Below, one piece after another: positions 1 to 7,915 of a stretch of DNA of 64,000 nucleotides. The stretch's first letter is position 1, and each line of letters opens with the position of its first letter. Under the pieces are notes generated by a model. The model ran no database searches. It was not told where the DNA came from and was given only the letters and a program-made list of their open reading frames with translations. The DNA lies in NCBI GenBank assembly GCA_028736075.1, contig CP117875.1:124001-188000 (forward strand), written 5' to 3'. Made by a program: the position numbers and the translations under genes. Source of the stretch: Chryseobacterium sp. KACC 21268. GTDB taxonomy: Bacteria > Bacteroidota > Bacteroidia > Flavobacteriales > Weeksellaceae.

Positions 1-1216
1 TCTCTCTATTTTTATCACCATTTATATGAAATCTATGATTAAACCAATTTTCATCACTTTTTGACACAAATCCTATATAATTAGGATGTTTAGAAGTAGT
101 TGTCTCTACTTTTGACAAAATAGTTGTAAAATCTTTTTGTTTAACAAAGATAATTACTGAACCCTTTGTATCTCTCCAAGTTAAGTAATTGATTAATTGT
201 GTTATTGTATCAAGATAACCTTTTTCACCTGTCCAAAATTTACATTCTGCAATGAAGATTACGGAGCTGTCATATCTAAGTTGAATATCAGTTTTTCCTG
301 TTTTATTAAATGTTTCACCAGAAGCAGAACCAAATTCAAAGTTTGGATCTAAAGTCATAAGTATATGATCTCTTAAATCCTCTTCACCTTTGCCTTTATA
401 AACACTTGGCATTCTTTCAAAGTTTTTTCCTACATCATTTATGAGTTTTAAAATTTGATTATAAATATCTAAATCTATTGTAGGTTCTGGTTTAAAAGGT
501 TGGGTACCTGCTTCAGGCTTACTCACTTTTATTTTAGTTCGTAATGTTGGTCTTGGAACAGAAAAAGTTTCAGGTGTATTTTTACTTTTTCTCATTGGAA
601 CACCTAAAGAATTCATAAATTCATTTTGTGATAAAAACTTATTTTTTCTTTTTCTTATTTCTCCAATAATCCAGCTTTTGAGAGAATTATTAAATTCATC
701 AATATTCTGATGTAATTCACTTAATTTGCGTTGTGTAATAACAACATTTTCATCGTATTTTGATCTAATAATTTTTGCATCATTGTAAAAATCAATTATC
801 TCAAGTTTCAATTTATCGAATTCAACTTCGAAATCAGAGCTTCCTCCACCTATTGTTATTCTGTTAATTCCAGGCGTATATCTTAATAATTCAGAATTTC
901 CTGTGATAGGTACAAAAAATTGAATTACTTCTCTAGGATAAGACTCTCGATCCCTTATGTGGAATGACATTGGAAAATATTCTGCAGGAATGTTTTTTTC
1001 AAAATTATCAGCATAAACATCTTCAAATTGAATAATAGGTTTTTCTATTTGGTATTTTTCTAATAAATAGTCTGTAAATTGTTCTTCACTCACATTTAGA
1101 ATGTAAGATTCAATAGTGGAGTTTATTTCAGTTTCTAAACTACTTGTTTGAGATTTAAAGTATTCTCCAATTGAACCTTTTCCTCCAAATATTCTATTTG
1201 ACGAATTTCTGTACAT
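1..1216 (-). CDS. PD-(D/E)XK nuclease-like protein, 3' end cut by window edge
   Basis: An open frame runs without a stop from an ATG at 1216 to the window edge, giving about 405 residues with the C-terminus missing. Near the visible end it shows a GKTDI motif followed about 12 residues later by FIAECKFW. This is the D...ExK pattern of PD-(D/E)XK nucleases. It is followed by QLINYLTWRD and a VIIFVKQ strand, as in restriction-endonuclease-like folds. The N-terminal half has no recognised domain, and residues around 140-200 look helical and charged. It is the last visible gene of the element that starts with the integrase at 4067. A DNA-cleaving or defence role is inferred from the motif; no partner methylase is visible. 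Confidence 0.72.
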   Translation of the reverse strand, partial: MYRNSSNRIFGGKGSIGEYFKSQTSSLETEINSTIESYILNVSEEQFTDYLLEKYQIEKPIIQFEDVYADNFEKNIPAEYFPMSFHIRDRESYPREVIQFFVPITGNSELLRYTPGINRITIGGGSSDFEVEFDKLKLEIIDFYNDAKIIRSKYDENVVITQRKLSELHQNIDEFNNSLKSWIIGEIRKRKNKFLSQNEFMNSLGVPMRKSKNTPETFSVPRPTLRTKIKVSKPEAGTQPFKPEPTIDLDIYNQILKLINDVGKNFERMPSVYKGKGEEDLRDHILMTLDPNFEFGSASGETFNKTGKTDIQLRYDSSVIFIAECKFWTGEKGYLDTITQLINYLTWRDTKGSVIIFVKQKDFTTILSKVETTTSKHPNYIGFVSKSDENWFNHRFHINGDKNRE

Positions 1217-1361
1217 TATGTTGGTATAATATTTCTGTTAATGGTTTGCATCTTGGAGAAGTGGCGGACATCGAAGCACAAATGTTCAGTTTTGAACAAA
1301 AGTTCAATCGAAGACCTGCCGTTAAATTTAGCACTAAATCTACCATTTTGACAAACTGCTG
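1217..1361. repeat. cassette-like intergenic spacer with inverted repeats
   Basis: This 145-bp spacer joins two orphan genes and begins at the stop codon of the 1362-1937 gene. Read on the minus strand it starts CCTAACAGCAGTTTG and ends near GCAAACCATTAACAG, so the ends form an imperfect inverted pair (AGTTTG with CAAACC). The middle contains overlapping small palindromes built on GAAC and GTTC. From general memory, similar spacers recur between unrelated hypothetical genes in Bacteroidota. It looks like a recurring cassette boundary rather than random DNA, but a canonical integron attC is not shown. Confidence 0.45.
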
Positions 1362-1937
1362 TTAGGAAATGCTTTTTTTAATTGGATATTCAAAATCAGG
1401 ATATATCTTATCAAATAATTCTAATTCCTCTTCGTCATATTTTTTTTCACACCATCCTGTTGATATATTTATCTCTCCAAAACCAAAATAAAACATATCA
1501 TTTTCATAATATCTGATTTTGTTTTCAGAAAAATATTCCAGAGTTGTTTCAAGAGAAGCCCCTTTGTCATTCAATAGTTTTTCACGGTTTAACCAAAACA
1601 GTGTATTGTCACCATAAATACCACCAATTTTAATTTGTGCTGTTTCGAAATCCAAGTTTTTCAAAATATCCTCAAATTCCAAAATAAAATTATATAATTC
1701 ATTTGTGTCATATAAGAAATATTTTGCGCTACGTCCAAAAGTAATAAATACATTGTCGTAGCAATATGGTTTCTCTTCTGTTCCAACTGAAAAAATTGCA
1801 GGATGAAAATAATAATAGTTTTTAGTGATTAATTCATTTTGAATAAACCTAATTGCTTCTTTATGATTTCTTGTTTCGTTTCTTGCGTAATCCATATCTA
1901 GCATTAAAACACCATAAAAATAGTTCCATTCATACAT
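1362..1937 (-). CDS. hypothetical protein of the integrated element
   Basis: This gene encodes 191 residues with no signal peptide or membrane segment. The protein is acidic and rich in aromatic residues (clusters of Y, F and W), a composition often seen in small soluble immunity-like or orphan proteins of mobile elements. I do not recognise a family. It lies between two cassette-like spacers, and its stop codon overlaps the CCTAAC motif of the 1217-1361 spacer. The upstream spacer carries a TATATTTG box on the minus strand that could serve as a promoter -7 element, so it may be transcribed on its own. An immunity or accessory role is only a guess from context. Confidence 0.6.
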   Translation of the reverse strand: MYEWNYFYGVLMLDMDYARNETRNHKEAIRFIQNELITKNYYYFHPAIFSVGTEEKPYCYDNVFITFGRSAKYFLYDTNELYNFILEFEDILKNLDFETAQIKIGGIYGDNTLFWLNREKLLNDKGASLETTLEYFSENKIRYYENDMFYFGFGEINISTGWCEKKYDEEELELFDKIYPDFEYPIKKSIS

Positions 1938-2075
1938 ATATTATTTATTTTTTATTGAAGATTCTACTAAATATGAAATTGTTATTTTATCGTTGCACTT
2001 AAAATCGCCTAACGTCCAAATATACGTAATTTACTGGTAGCGAAAATTTTCTCAACTCTACCAACCATATAAAAT
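1938..2075. repeat. second cassette-like spacer with hairpin and GTTAGGC core
   Basis: On the minus strand this spacer contains a hairpin, TGGTAG paired with CTACCA around an AT-rich loop, followed by TTTGGACGTTAGGC. The GTTAGGC heptamer (2007-2013) resembles an attC core and matches the CCTAAC at the edge of the neighbouring spacer. A TATATTTG box just before it may be the promoter of the downstream gene. Confidence 0.4.
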
Positions 2076-2810
2076 TCAATACTTTATATTAAGCAACTTT
2101 GATAATTCTTGGTAGATATTTTCTTCAAAGTCATTTGGTTTGACTGTGATTGCTCTTGAAAATGTTCCTTTATCAAAGTTGGTATTATATTCATTTTCCA
2201 TAGCCTCAATTATTGTTGTATCTTGGAAATCTGGGTTTATGATGTGATTGTCCTTTAGAAAACGGTGAATTCTTATAAATGAAGATTTCTGATCTACTAG
2301 CAGATTGTGATTTTCATCGATGAATTTTTTATCTTTTAAAAAAGCGAGGAAAATTTTTGAACTGTTATCACCAATCATAATATCTGATAAACTAATTTCT
2401 CTATTTGTTTTGTGTTTTAAGGCGAAATATAGAAAAAGTGTAGTTTCGGCACCTTTTAAAAAATTTCCCTGCAATTTCATCAGATTACTTGAACTTAACA
2501 GTCTGTTTGATTCTTTTTTATATTGATCCAAACAGTATTGGATTTTTTCCTCAAAATTGTGATTTCTTGATTCATCAATATCTTTGAAATGAAAACTGAA
2601 AAAATTGTCTAACTTTTCATATTTGATCAGAAACTCATCCTTTATTTTTTCATTAAGAACAATTTTAGAGGATTTTTGTTGGGCTTTTTTAACTCTCCTT
2701 TGTAATAGCTTCTGAATCTTTTCTCCCTTTATCCAATAATAAATCATCATAGGATAGCCTACAAATTCTTCCCAAAGATTCCATTGTCCGTAAAGCTTTT
2801 TTTGATCCAT
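2076..2810 (-). CDS. hypothetical protein downstream of the integrase
   Basis: This gene encodes 244 residues and starts 15 nt after the integrase stop codon, so the two are probably co-transcribed. The protein is lysine-rich and mostly helical, with no signal peptide or clear transmembrane segment. The N-terminal third (WNLWEEF, then a basic stretch with KKAQQKS) could bind nucleic acid. The C-terminal third contains FIRIHRFLKDN and an acidic end. No family is recognised. Its place directly behind a Bacteroidota-type tyrosine recombinase suggests a regulator, excision partner or maintenance protein, but only its position supports this. Confidence 0.6.
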   Translation of the reverse strand: MDQKKLYGQWNLWEEFVGYPMMIYYWIKGEKIQKLLQRRVKKAQQKSSKIVLNEKIKDEFLIKYEKLDNFFSFHFKDIDESRNHNFEEKIQYCLDQYKKESNRLLSSSNLMKLQGNFLKGAETTLFLYFALKHKTNREISLSDIMIGDNSSKIFLAFLKDKKFIDENHNLLVDQKSSFIRIHRFLKDNHIINPDFQDTTIIEAMENEYNTNFDKGTFSRAITVKPNDFEENIYQELSKLLNIKY

Positions 2811-2825
2811 AATCTAAATTAATGA

Positions 2826-4067
2826 TTATTTGAAAACCTCATTCATATAATTGATTTTATCTTCTTCGCTAGGTCGATAATAGGCATTGAAAACCTCCAA
2901 ACTTGTATGACCTGTATAACTCATTATCACTTTATCAGGAACTCGTTTGTTTTTCATAATAGTAATAAAACTTCTTCTCGCCGTATGCGAGGAGATTCTT
3001 GTCCAAAATTCAGACTTGAAATCTACTAATTCATCGCCATACTTCATTGTCTTCTTTATCTCATCAGTAAATTTTAATTCTTTAAAAACCTCCTTAATAT
3101 ATTCGTTCATCTTCTGATTAGTGATGCTCGGCAAATTATAATCATATTTTTCCAGAATTGATTTAGATATACTATTTAATGGGATCGCCAAATTTTTTGA
3201 TTTGCTTTTTAAATCAATTACTCTAATGAAATTACCTTCAAGATCACTCTTTGATATTGTGCTATAATTACCGAACCTCATTCCTGTAGTGCAACCAAAA
3301 ACAAATAGGTCACGAACTTTTTCCAATCTTTTATTTTTAGTAAGATCGTAATTGTAAATTAGCTCTACCTGTTCGTAATTCAAAGCAATTTCGTCAGTAA
3401 TAAATTTAGCAGGTTTCTTGAAAGAAATAAAATCATTATTGTAAGTATATTTCTTGTTTAAAGCCCAAAGCAAAAAAGTCTTTAAAAGACCAACATTTCT
3501 ATGCACTGTGTTCGCAGAATGCTTCTTTTCTTCAATACAGTATTTAAGAAATTTGTTATATAGCTTATCATCAAATTTTCCGAGAGTAACTTTTATTTTA
3601 CTATTCTTCTCAAAATCTTCAAGTAAAGTTTTGTTACATTTATAACGTTTTAAAGTCGAATTTGAAATCGAATTTCCTGTATAATCATTTTCTTTCTCAT
3701 CCAAAAATTCATGATAAATTCTAAAAAAATCACTTTTTACCGTAATTTTCTTGAATTTTTCATCAAATCGTTGTTTGAGTAGATCTACAGTAAGTTCTTC
3801 GCTTATATTTTTATAACGATTTACTATCTCAGTAAAAAAACTACTGTACCTATCTAGTTGCATTTTCAGACTTCTATGAATTTCAGCTCGCTTAGTTCTT
3901 CCATTCAAATCGTTAGGTTGCCTATTTTCAAAGTCCCATTCAGAAGGCTTAATTTTTTCACCAGTAGAATAGATAAAATTCTTATTTTCACTGTTGAAAA
4001 AAGTACGGAAGTAAATGAGGGTTTCCTTAGTTTCACTAGGCTTCTTGAGTTTAAAAGTGTAATTCAT
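2826..4067 (-). CDS. tyrosine recombinase / site-specific integrase
   Basis: This is a 413-residue phage-integrase-family recombinase, a usual length for the Bacteroidota type. It has an N-terminal arm-binding region, a SAM-like core-binding domain at about residues 110-210, and a C-terminal catalytic domain. Visible catalytic residues are Arg264 (GMRFGN), a likely Lys near 287-291, His361 and Arg364 (HTARRS), His387 (GHTSLE) and the nucleophile Tyr396 or Tyr397 in the NAYYR motif. All parts of the R-K-H-R-H-Y set appear present, so the enzyme should be active. It lies 131 bp from a tRNA 3'-end-like fragment, the usual layout for an element integrated at a tRNA-type gene. A CAAATATA box at 4133-4140 (TATATTTG on the coding strand) is a plausible promoter -7 element. 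Confidence 0.93.
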   Translation of the reverse strand: MNYTFKLKKPSETKETLIYFRTFFNSENKNFIYSTGEKIKPSEWDFENRQPNDLNGRTKRAEIHRSLKMQLDRYSSFFTEIVNRYKNISEELTVDLLKQRFDEKFKKITVKSDFFRIYHEFLDEKENDYTGNSISNSTLKRYKCNKTLLEDFEKNSKIKVTLGKFDDKLYNKFLKYCIEEKKHSANTVHRNVGLLKTFLLWALNKKYTYNNDFISFKKPAKFITDEIALNYEQVELIYNYDLTKNKRLEKVRDLFVFGCTTGMRFGNYSTISKSDLEGNFIRVIDLKSKSKNLAIPLNSISKSILEKYDYNLPSITNQKMNEYIKEVFKELKFTDEIKKTMKYGDELVDFKSEFWTRISSHTARRSFITIMKNKRVPDKVIMSYTGHTSLEVFNAYYRPSEEDKINYMNEVFK

Positions 4068-4197
4068 TGGGTGCCAGTTTGGGTGCTACTTTTTCTATAT
4101 TTAGATATAAAAACTAATTATATTCACATATACAAATATAGTTAAAATACTGATAAATAGAACACTTACATATTTTAAGTTATGTTAAAATATATAA

Positions 4198-4219
4198 GGT
4201 TCGAAAACCTCCAACTCCA
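4198..4219 (+). other. tRNA 3'-end-like fragment, probable attachment site
   Basis: The sequence GGTTCGAAAACCTCC continues with AACTCCA. It reads like the T-loop (TTCGAAA), the 3' side of the T-stem, the 3' acceptor strand and the discriminator base of a tRNA or tmRNA. No anticodon arm or 5' half lies upstream, and the 5' side of the T-stem does not pair properly, so it is not a complete gene. It sits between the integrase and a terminator, as expected for one att end of an integrated element. The second copy should lie beyond position 1. Confidence 0.5.
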
Positions 4220-4230
4220 CTTTACAGAAC

Positions 4231-4259
4231 AAAAACCACTGATTTTCAGTGGTTTTTTG
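4231..4259. terminator. bidirectional terminator
   Basis: The 10-bp stem AAACCACTGA / TCAGTGGTTT has a short AT loop, with a T-run on the plus side and a shorter one on the minus side. It ends the SDR gene on the minus strand and could originally have ended the tRNA-type gene to its left. Confidence 0.8.
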
Positions 4260-4285
4260 TTTTTATCTAAGTCTTAATTAGCTGA

Positions 4286-5278
4286 TTATTTCTTCGAAGA
4301 ACTATTCTTAATAATCATATAAGACAATCCTAACCCAATACCTGCCAACAAAGCCAACTTGGTCTTTCTGCTCGGAACCGGCAAACTGGTTTCGCCATAG
4401 ATTCTGTGGGGTTTTGGTGATGGCCACATAATGTTTCCAGGTGTCGGGTCTGCGTTTTTGATTTTCATCATTGTGCGCATTGCTGCAGACGCAGTGTTCA
4501 TAATTGTTTTTGGAAAGATACCGTACAGATTTTTGATGATGAGCGATTGGATATCTGGAAACAATCCTTTTCTTGGATTTTTCGCGAGCTCAACAATCTT
4601 TGCGGCTGTGTCCCTAGGGTCAGCCGCGAAAGGTGGCACTTTGAAATCCAATCCAGAGAATTTTGCAGAGTGTGCATTTCCCGTTGAACGTTGGATTTGA
4701 GGAAATAAATTACAAATATGAACATTGGCAAAATCTGAAATTTCACCTTGTAAACCTTCCATCATCCCGCGGATTCCGAATTTTGTGGAGGAATAAACCG
4801 CACTGTAAGGCGCCGGCATAAATCCGCCAATCGAAACATTATTAATTAAAATCCCTTCCTCCTGTTTTTTGAAAATCGGAAGGATGCTGTACGCGCCGTG
4901 CATATAACCGAAAAGATTGATTTTGATGACCTGCTCGTTGATTTCCATTGGGATTTCTTCGAATTTTCCGCTGGACATCACGCCTGCATTATTCACCCAA
5001 ATATCAATCCTTCCATTGAATTGCAAAGCCTCTTCAGCTAGTTTTTGTACTTCTTCTGCTACAGAAACATCGGTTTGAACACCCAATGCGATAGCTCCCA
5101 AATCTCTACACAGACTTACGGTTTCGTCCAAAGCTTCCTTTCCTCGCGACGCAATCACGACATTACAACCTTCCAATGCAAATGCTTCTGCGGTCGCTCT
5201 TCCTACCCCACTGCTTCCGCCTGTGATGACGACTGTTTTTCCTGCTAGACTTTTTTCTATAATATGATTTGATTCCAT
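4286..5278 (-). CDS. SDR family oxidoreductase with C-terminal membrane segment
   Basis: This is a 330-residue classical short-chain dehydrogenase/reductase. The cofactor motif TGGSSGVG is at residues 19-26, NNAG at 96-99, the catalytic Ser near 149, and YSSTK with Tyr162 and Lys166. Chain-core SDRs are about 250 residues; the extra C-terminal 70 include a hydrophobic stretch at about 307-323 (LLAGIGLGLSYMII) followed by a Lys/Ser tail, suggesting a membrane anchor. Such extended SDRs often act on lipid-like or aromatic substrates. The true substrate cannot be read from the sequence. The gene is monocistronic, ends at a bidirectional terminator, and borders the integrated element. Confidence 0.9.
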   Translation of the reverse strand: MESNHIIEKSLAGKTVVITGGSSGVGRATAEAFALEGCNVVIASRGKEALDETVSLCRDLGAIALGVQTDVSVAEEVQKLAEEALQFNGRIDIWVNNAGVMSSGKFEEIPMEINEQVIKINLFGYMHGAYSILPIFKKQEEGILINNVSIGGFMPAPYSAVYSSTKFGIRGMMEGLQGEISDFANVHICNLFPQIQRSTGNAHSAKFSGLDFKVPPFAADPRDTAAKIVELAKNPRKGLFPDIQSLIIKNLYGIFPKTIMNTASAAMRTMMKIKNADPTPGNIMWPSPKPHRIYGETSLPVPSRKTKLALLAGIGLGLSYMIIKNSSSKK

Positions 5279-5432
5279 AGTCCTGATTTTGAAAATTTAT
5301 TTTATTTAATAAAAATTTATAACTCATTAGCAATCAATTCTAATACCATACGACAAAGCACAAATATTAAAACCCACAAAAACAAGCTTTTAAAAAAAAG
5401 GCACAGAATATGTATAGTGTAAAATCAAATAA

Positions 5433-5621
<189 letters not shown>

Positions 5622-5667
5622 ATCTATCCCAACTGCATTTGCAAAACTACTGTAAATGAAAAAATCT

Positions 5668-5694
5668 AAAACCCACTTCTTTGTGGGTTTTTTT
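5668..5694 (+). terminator. rho-independent terminator
   Basis: AAACCCAC / GTGGGTTT forms an 8-bp stem with a TTCTTT loop, followed by a run of T. It lies about 45 bp after the small membrane protein stop codon. Confidence 0.85.
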
Positions 5695-5776
5695 ATTGTC
5701 TTAATTTTATTGAGTTCTGACTTTTATCATCAGCCACTCAAAAGATAATGCTTTATATTTGTATCAATATTCAGCA

Positions 5777-6145
5777 TTGAAAAGTCTATTTACCTTTTTC
5801 ATCATTCTAACCATTGCATTGCGTCCGCTGATGCCATTAATGGATTATGCGGTAAACTATGATTTCATCAACAAAAATCTCTGCGAAAACAAAGCGAAAC
5901 CAGAATTGCTTTGCAACGGAAAATGTTATTTGAAAAAAGAAATTGCAAAAGCTTCCGGAAATCAAACTAAAAATGATTCCCGAATCAATATTTCCGCTCT
6001 GGCAGACATTTTTATCATTAATGACGCCTTTGTTTTTTCATCTAATGATTTTAATATAAAAGAAAACCTGAAAATCAATTCCCAGTTTTCTAATTCTTAT
6101 AATTTCTCTCTATACTCCAAAATTTTCCATCCGCCGTTGGTTTGA
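5777..6145 (+). CDS. C-x9-C-x3-C secreted/membrane protein, first copy
   Basis: This protein of about 122 residues has one N-terminal hydrophobic segment. The core reads DYAVNY, then a Cys, nine residues, CNGKCYL and KKE, giving a C-x9-C-x3-C motif. The protein ends in IFHPPLV. The same motifs and end recur in the gene at 7916-8281, so the two are paralogues bracketing the YHS, SCO and SOD genes. No ATG fits. A TTG at 5777 gives MKSLFTF, like the other copy; the TTG at 5759 is less likely because it overlaps a TATATTTG promoter-like box (5754-5761). I know such short CNGKCYL proteins only as hypotheticals. Metal or heme handling is inferred from the cysteines and neighbours. Confidence 0.72.
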   Translation: MKSLFTFFIILTIALRPLMPLMDYAVNYDFINKNLCENKAKPELLCNGKCYLKKEIAKASGNQTKNDSRINISALADIFIINDAFVFSSNDFNIKENLKINSQFSNSYNFSLYSKIFHPPLV

Positions 6146-6211
6146 TTTTAATATTCTAATTCTCTTACAAGAGCAATTTTTTAAATTTTATTAAGATTAA
6201 AATCAACATCA

Positions 6212-6487
6212 ATGAAAACATTCATTTTAACGATACTCCTTTCTGTATCTGCATTTTCCTGCGCTCAGGAAACACCGAAGGTCAAACACGTTTCGAAGAT
6301 GAAACCTGCGACAGACCTCAAAAATGTAAAAGTCGTCAACGCCGAAGACCCAGTCTGCAAAATGAAAACAGCAGATTATCTGAAAGATACCGCAGACTAC
6401 AAAGGAAAAAAGTACGGTTTTTGCAGTGACCATTGCAAAGCGGAATTCAAAAAGAATCCTGAGAAATATGCCCAAAATGCGAAGTAA
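6212..6487 (+). CDS. YHS-domain lipoprotein
   Basis: This 91-residue protein has a lipoprotein signal (lipobox ending at Cys17, SAFSC) and one YHS domain at about residues 45-86. The expected metal-binding pattern is visible: DPVCKM with Cys49, then YGFCSDHC with Cys71, His74 and Cys75. YHS domains are found in copper transport and metal-resistance proteins and bind metal through these cysteines. The gene overlaps the SCO gene by 20 nt, so the two are translated together. This supports a role in carrying copper to the SCO chaperone or to the oxidase at the outer face of the inner membrane. That role is inferred. Confidence 0.88.
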   Translation: MKTFILTILLSVSAFSCAQETPKVKHVSKMKPATDLKNVKVVNAEDPVCKMKTADYLKDTADYKGKKYGFCSDHCKAEFKKNPEKYAQNAK

Positions 6488-7163
6488 CAAAAAAGCAAAG
6501 CAAAATCCGAAGAGCAAAATCATCATTCCGATTGTCGTTCTCGCTTTTTTTTTTTTGACGATTGGCGCCGGAATGAGCTATTTCAAAAAGAGCCTTTTCA
6601 CCGTAATGAAAGTTCCTGATTTTGAACTAACCAATCAAAACAATCAGAAAATCAGCAACAAAGATATGCTTGGCAAAGTCTATCTGGTAGAGTTTTTCTT
6701 CAGCAAATGTCCAACGATTTGTCCCGTGATGAATTCCAATATGAAACACATTGAGGAAACCATCAACGACAAAAATTTCGGAATCATTTCCATCAGCATC
6801 GACCCGACGAACGACACGCCGGAAGTATTAAAAAACCACGCCAGAATGCTGGGAACCAAATCGCCGAACTGGCATTTTTTAACAGGAAATAGAGATTATA
6901 TCGATAACTTGGCAGACCAGTTCAATATTTATGTCGGCGACAAGGAAGACCAATCGGAAAGCCTGAACCACAGCGGAATGATTGCACTCGTGGACCAGGA
7001 AGGAAATCTCCGTTCCAGATTTGATGAGAACAACAGCCCGATTTTATACTACTCTGGCTTGAATTATGAAGACCCAGAAGGTAAGACAACTTCGCTCACC
7101 GGAAAATACCATCCGGACCGTGAAAAGTTGATAGAAGACATTCGAAAATTATTAAAACAATAA
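6468..7163 (+). CDS. SCO1/SenC family copper chaperone
   Basis: This protein of about 231 residues is an SCO family member with one N-terminal membrane anchor (about residues 18-38) and a thioredoxin-like periplasmic domain. The copper-binding CxxxC is Cys81 and Cys85 (KCPTICP), and the distal ligand His168 lies in NHSGM. All three ligands are present. SCO proteins deliver copper to, or reduce, the CuA site of cytochrome oxidase. The ATG at 6468 inside the YHS gene gives MPKMRSNKK; a second ATG at 6477 is possible. Upstream extension has no better start. It works with the YHS lipoprotein before it and sits ahead of the exported SOD. Confidence 0.9.
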   Translation: MPKMRSNKKAKQNPKSKIIIPIVVLAFFFLTIGAGMSYFKKSLFTVMKVPDFELTNQNNQKISNKDMLGKVYLVEFFFSKCPTICPVMNSNMKHIEETINDKNFGIISISIDPTNDTPEVLKNHARMLGTKSPNWHFLTGNRDYIDNLADQFNIYVGDKEDQSESLNHSGMIALVDQEGNLRSRFDENNSPILYYSGLNYEDPEGKTTSLTGKYHPDREKLIEDIRKLLKQ

Positions 7164-7164
7164 A

Positions 7165-7206
7165 ATGCTGATGGCGGTTGGCTTTTTGCTACTAGCTTTT
7201 TGCATT
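7165..7206. repeat. degenerate 7-nt-period array
   Basis: Six consecutive heptamers read ATGCTGA, TGGCGGT, TGGCTTT, TTGCTAC, TAGCTTT and TTGCATT. They share GC at positions 3-4 and mostly T at position 1. It fills the gap between the SCO and SOD genes. See the separate finding on arrays with the same period elsewhere. Confidence 0.6.
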
Positions 7207-7239
7207 TAAAAATTTAAATATTAATCTAAATCCAATATT

Positions 7240-7908
7240 ATGAAAATCAAGAAATTATTTCTCGCCAGTGCGCTTTTTGTAGCCACTTTTGCGACGGCAC
7301 AATTCAAGCAAACACCTTTGCCTTACGCCTACAACGCTTTGGAAGGTTCGATTGACGCAGAGACGATGGAAATCCACTACTCCAAGCACGCCGCGACCTA
7401 CGTTTCCAACCTGAACAAGGCCATCGCCGGAACACCATTGGAAAAAGAAAGCATTACCAAAATCCTTTCCCACATTTCCAAAGAATCGCCAGCCGTGAGA
7501 AACAACGCCGGTGGACACTACAACCACGAGTTGTTCTGGACTGTTCTAACACCTGAGAAAAACACGCAACCATCAGCAAAATTGGCAAAAGCAATAACAG
7601 AATCTTTCGGAAGCCTGGACGCTTTGAAAGAAAAATTGAGCAAAGCTGGCGCAGACCGTTTCGGTTCTGGTTGGGCTTGGTTGGTCGTGACGGCTGACAA
7701 AAAATTGGCAGTGACTTCCAGTGGAAATCAGGACAATCCATTGATGGATATTGCCGAAATCAAAGGAACGCCAATCTTGGGAATCGATGTTTGGGAACAC
7801 GCGTATTACCTGAAATATCAAAACAAAAGAGCCGATTATTTGACCGCATTCTGGAACGTGACCAACTGGAAAGAAGTGAGCAAACGCTACGAAGAAGCTA
7901 CAAAATAA
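7240..7908 (+). CDS. exported Fe/Mn superoxide dismutase
   Basis: This is a 222-residue Fe/Mn superoxide dismutase that converts superoxide to oxygen and peroxide. The four metal ligands are visible: His46 (EIHYSKH), His96 (NHELFW), Asp183 and His187 (DVWEHAYY). The first 20 residues form a typical signal peptide ending ATA before QFKQ, so the enzyme is exported to the periplasm or beyond, unlike the usual cytosolic enzyme. It starts 76 bp after the SCO gene and ends 7 bp before the second CNGKCYL gene. This points to protection of the cell envelope against superoxide next to copper-loading proteins. Which metal it uses cannot be told from sequence by eye. Confidence 0.95.
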   Translation: MKIKKLFLASALFVATFATAQFKQTPLPYAYNALEGSIDAETMEIHYSKHAATYVSNLNKAIAGTPLEKESITKILSHISKESPAVRNNAGGHYNHELFWTVLTPEKNTQPSAKLAKAITESFGSLDALKEKLSKAGADRFGSGWAWLVVTADKKLAVTSSGNQDNPLMDIAEIKGTPILGIDVWEHAYYLKYQNKRADYLTAFWNVTNWKEVSKRYEEATK

Positions 7909-7915
7909 TCTCTCC

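Noticed and set aside
1171-1365. 64-residue plus-strand frame
   Set aside because: It covers the cassette-like spacer and the start of the nuclease-like gene, and has no coding character.
1217-2075. Classical integron attC sites
   Set aside because: Only single GTTAGGC-like cores are seen; the paired RYYYAAC and GTTRRRY boxes with an extrahelical base were not found, and the recombinase is not IntI-like.
4198-4219. A complete tRNA gene
   Set aside because: Only the T-loop and 3' acceptor side are present; no anticodon arm or 5' half is found upstream.
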